Positions 36,040 through 36,546 of a stretch of 36,546 nt of DNA are shown here, piece by piece. This DNA is from Oscillospiraceae bacterium (GTDB taxonomy: Bacteria > Bacillota > Clostridia > Oscillospirales > Acutalibacteraceae), in the NCBI GenBank assembly GCA_902792985.1, contig CADBBT010000030.1, forward strand, positions 1 to 36,546, written 5' to 3'. A program made the position numbers and the translations under genes. Every line of letters starts with the position of its first letter. The stretch's first letter is position 1. A model generated the notes under the pieces. That model searched no databases, was not told where the DNA came from, and saw nothing but the letters and a program-made list of their open reading frames with translations.

Positions 36040-36112
36040 TATGTATACGTTTCGAATAGAGTCCGACCTTGCCGCTTTTGATGCATTTTTGGAATCGCAC
36101 GGCGGGCAGTTT
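36040..36112 (+). CDS. FemAB-like peptidyltransferase, 5' fragment cut by a sequence junction
   Basis: ATG 36040 has AAGGGAG eight bases upstream and encodes MYTFRIESDLAAFDAF and then LESHGGQF. This resembles the opening of FemA/FemX-type aminoacyl-tRNA-dependent wall cross-bridge enzymes ('fD.Fv..h....FLQS..W'). After about residue 24 the expected LQSxxW is replaced by GC-rich sequence that makes sense only on the other strand. Position behind murE fits a wall role. The assignment rests on a very short stretch. Confidence 0.4.
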
Positions 36113-36546
36113 TTCGAAGACGCCCTTGTCGTAGCTTTGCAGGCCGAGCTCGACCTCCTCGACGTTGTTCGACGCGGCGGAGAAGGGCAGCGGGAGCTCG
36201 TCGGAGCCGACGGGCGCGGGGGCGGGAGCGGGCGCTGGGGTGCGCCGGGGCAGGGGCTCGGGCTTGGAGTCGGGCGCGTACTGGAAGATGACGGCGGTCA
36301 TCTGGACGGAGCCGGCGGCCTCGTCGCAGACGTTCGCGCCGGAGAGGAGCTCGACGTTCTTCGGCAGGACGCCCGCCGCGAGCTCGAGGGTGCGTTTCAG
36401 TTCGCCCAGCTCCAGGTCGGGTCCGCCGGTCAGCGTGACGATCGCGGCGTCGGCGCGTTTCATGGCATCGTTGCCGCCGAGGAACGGCGAATCGAGCATG
36501 CGCGTGAGTGCGAGGGCGCAGCGGTCGAGGCCGTCGTTCCAGTCGC
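36113..36546 (-). CDS. ftsZ: FtsZ-like C-terminal fragment, probably from another organism
   Basis: Reading in from the right edge on the minus strand, the frame gives DWNDGLDRCALALTRMLDSP, then LLGG-like FLGGNDAMKRADAAIV, TLTGGPDLELGELKRTLE and NVELLSGANVCDEAAGSVQM, the order of the FtsZ C-terminal domain (…SPLL…a.g.l..itGg.dl.l.e…i..ga..d…g…vt.i). A Pro/Ala-rich linker (PAPAPAPAPV) and GVFEK, like the FtsZ C-terminal peptide region, precede the junction near 36113. It is very GC-rich compared with the rest of the window and shares no sense with the FemAB frame it abuts, so a chimeric join is likely. The 5' part lies outside the window. Confidence 0.55.

Noticed and set aside
35090-36499. 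469-codon minus-strand frame taken as one gene
   Set aside because: Its first ~130 codons are FtsZ-like, but after the junction near 36113 it continues as antisense of murE. Only the right part is coding.

Overview
The window looks like chromosomal DNA of an anaerobic, low-to-mid-GC Firmicute of the Oscillospiraceae/Ruminococcaceae type, probably a gut metagenome contig. The basis is: an L-box (lysine) riboswitch ahead of dapA, strong AAGGAGG ribosome binding sites, DivIVA, DUF1292, SecB-like and YdcF proteins, and secreted proteins with a C-terminal 'CxxCGKxHxGFF' tail. By eye most of it is in the upper-50s % GC. The exceptions are one AT-rich secreted-protein locus (about 21.6-24.3 kb) and the last ~430 bp, which are much GC-richer and carry an antisense FtsZ-like fragment that looks foreign or chimeric.

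Layout. 0-3.3 kb: a plus-strand run of a family I.5-like lipase, an ADP-ribose-type Nudix hydrolase, Maf and a zinc-less M14 peptidase homologue. 3.4-4.4 kb: a structured repeat, then an unrecognised minus-strand gene. 4.5-6.65 kb: a lysine riboswitch with dapA, dapB and a 30-residue microprotein, closed by a terminator. 6.7-9.5 kb: a phytoene-desaturase-like flavoprotein paired with a ferredoxin/flavin reductase. 9.5-12.5 kb: a membrane-anchor ORF separated by an apparent -1 frame change from a metallo-beta-lactamase/sugar-isomerase fusion, then a WbsX/GH99-like protein. 12.5-17.7 kb: a large secreted double metallophosphoesterase (minus) divergent from a MATE exporter. 18.1-19.7 kb: a PTS IIC-like permease coupled to a HAD phosphatase (minus). 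19.9-21.3 kb: a zinc-ribbon membrane protein and RmlB. 21.4-24.3 kb: an XRE regulator divergent from a secreted repeat protein, with a consensus promoter between two identical-architecture operators. 24.4-26.2 kb: glmS. 26.9-31.6 kb: YdcF, SecB-like, DUF1292, DivIVA, a long acidic repeat protein broken by a frameshift, and DUF308. 31.7-36.1 kb: nadE, an anchored extracytoplasmic protein (minus), a YjdF-like membrane protein, a MurE-type ligase and the first codons of a FemAB-like gene.

The most unusual non-coding signal is a ~150-bp multi-hairpin element present in three copies of identical architecture, all in convergent intergenic gaps, plus a diverged fourth copy in a divergent gap. Each of the three has a leading hairpin, a 13-14 bp outer stem enclosing three hairpins, and a trailing hairpin. 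Stem sequences differ between copies while pairing is kept. A second signal is a tandem heptamer containing TAG, placed just downstream of three genes in the sense of the gene. Because its period is seven, it puts stop codons in all three frames.

Functionally the window links lysine/diaminopimelate synthesis (dapA, dapB) with wall building (glmS, murE, femX-like, divIVA). It also holds nucleotide housekeeping (Maf, Nudix, NadE) and several secreted or surface proteins. No rRNA, tRNA, CRISPR array, transposase or phage gene was seen. Family names come from recognising motifs by eye; no database search was run.
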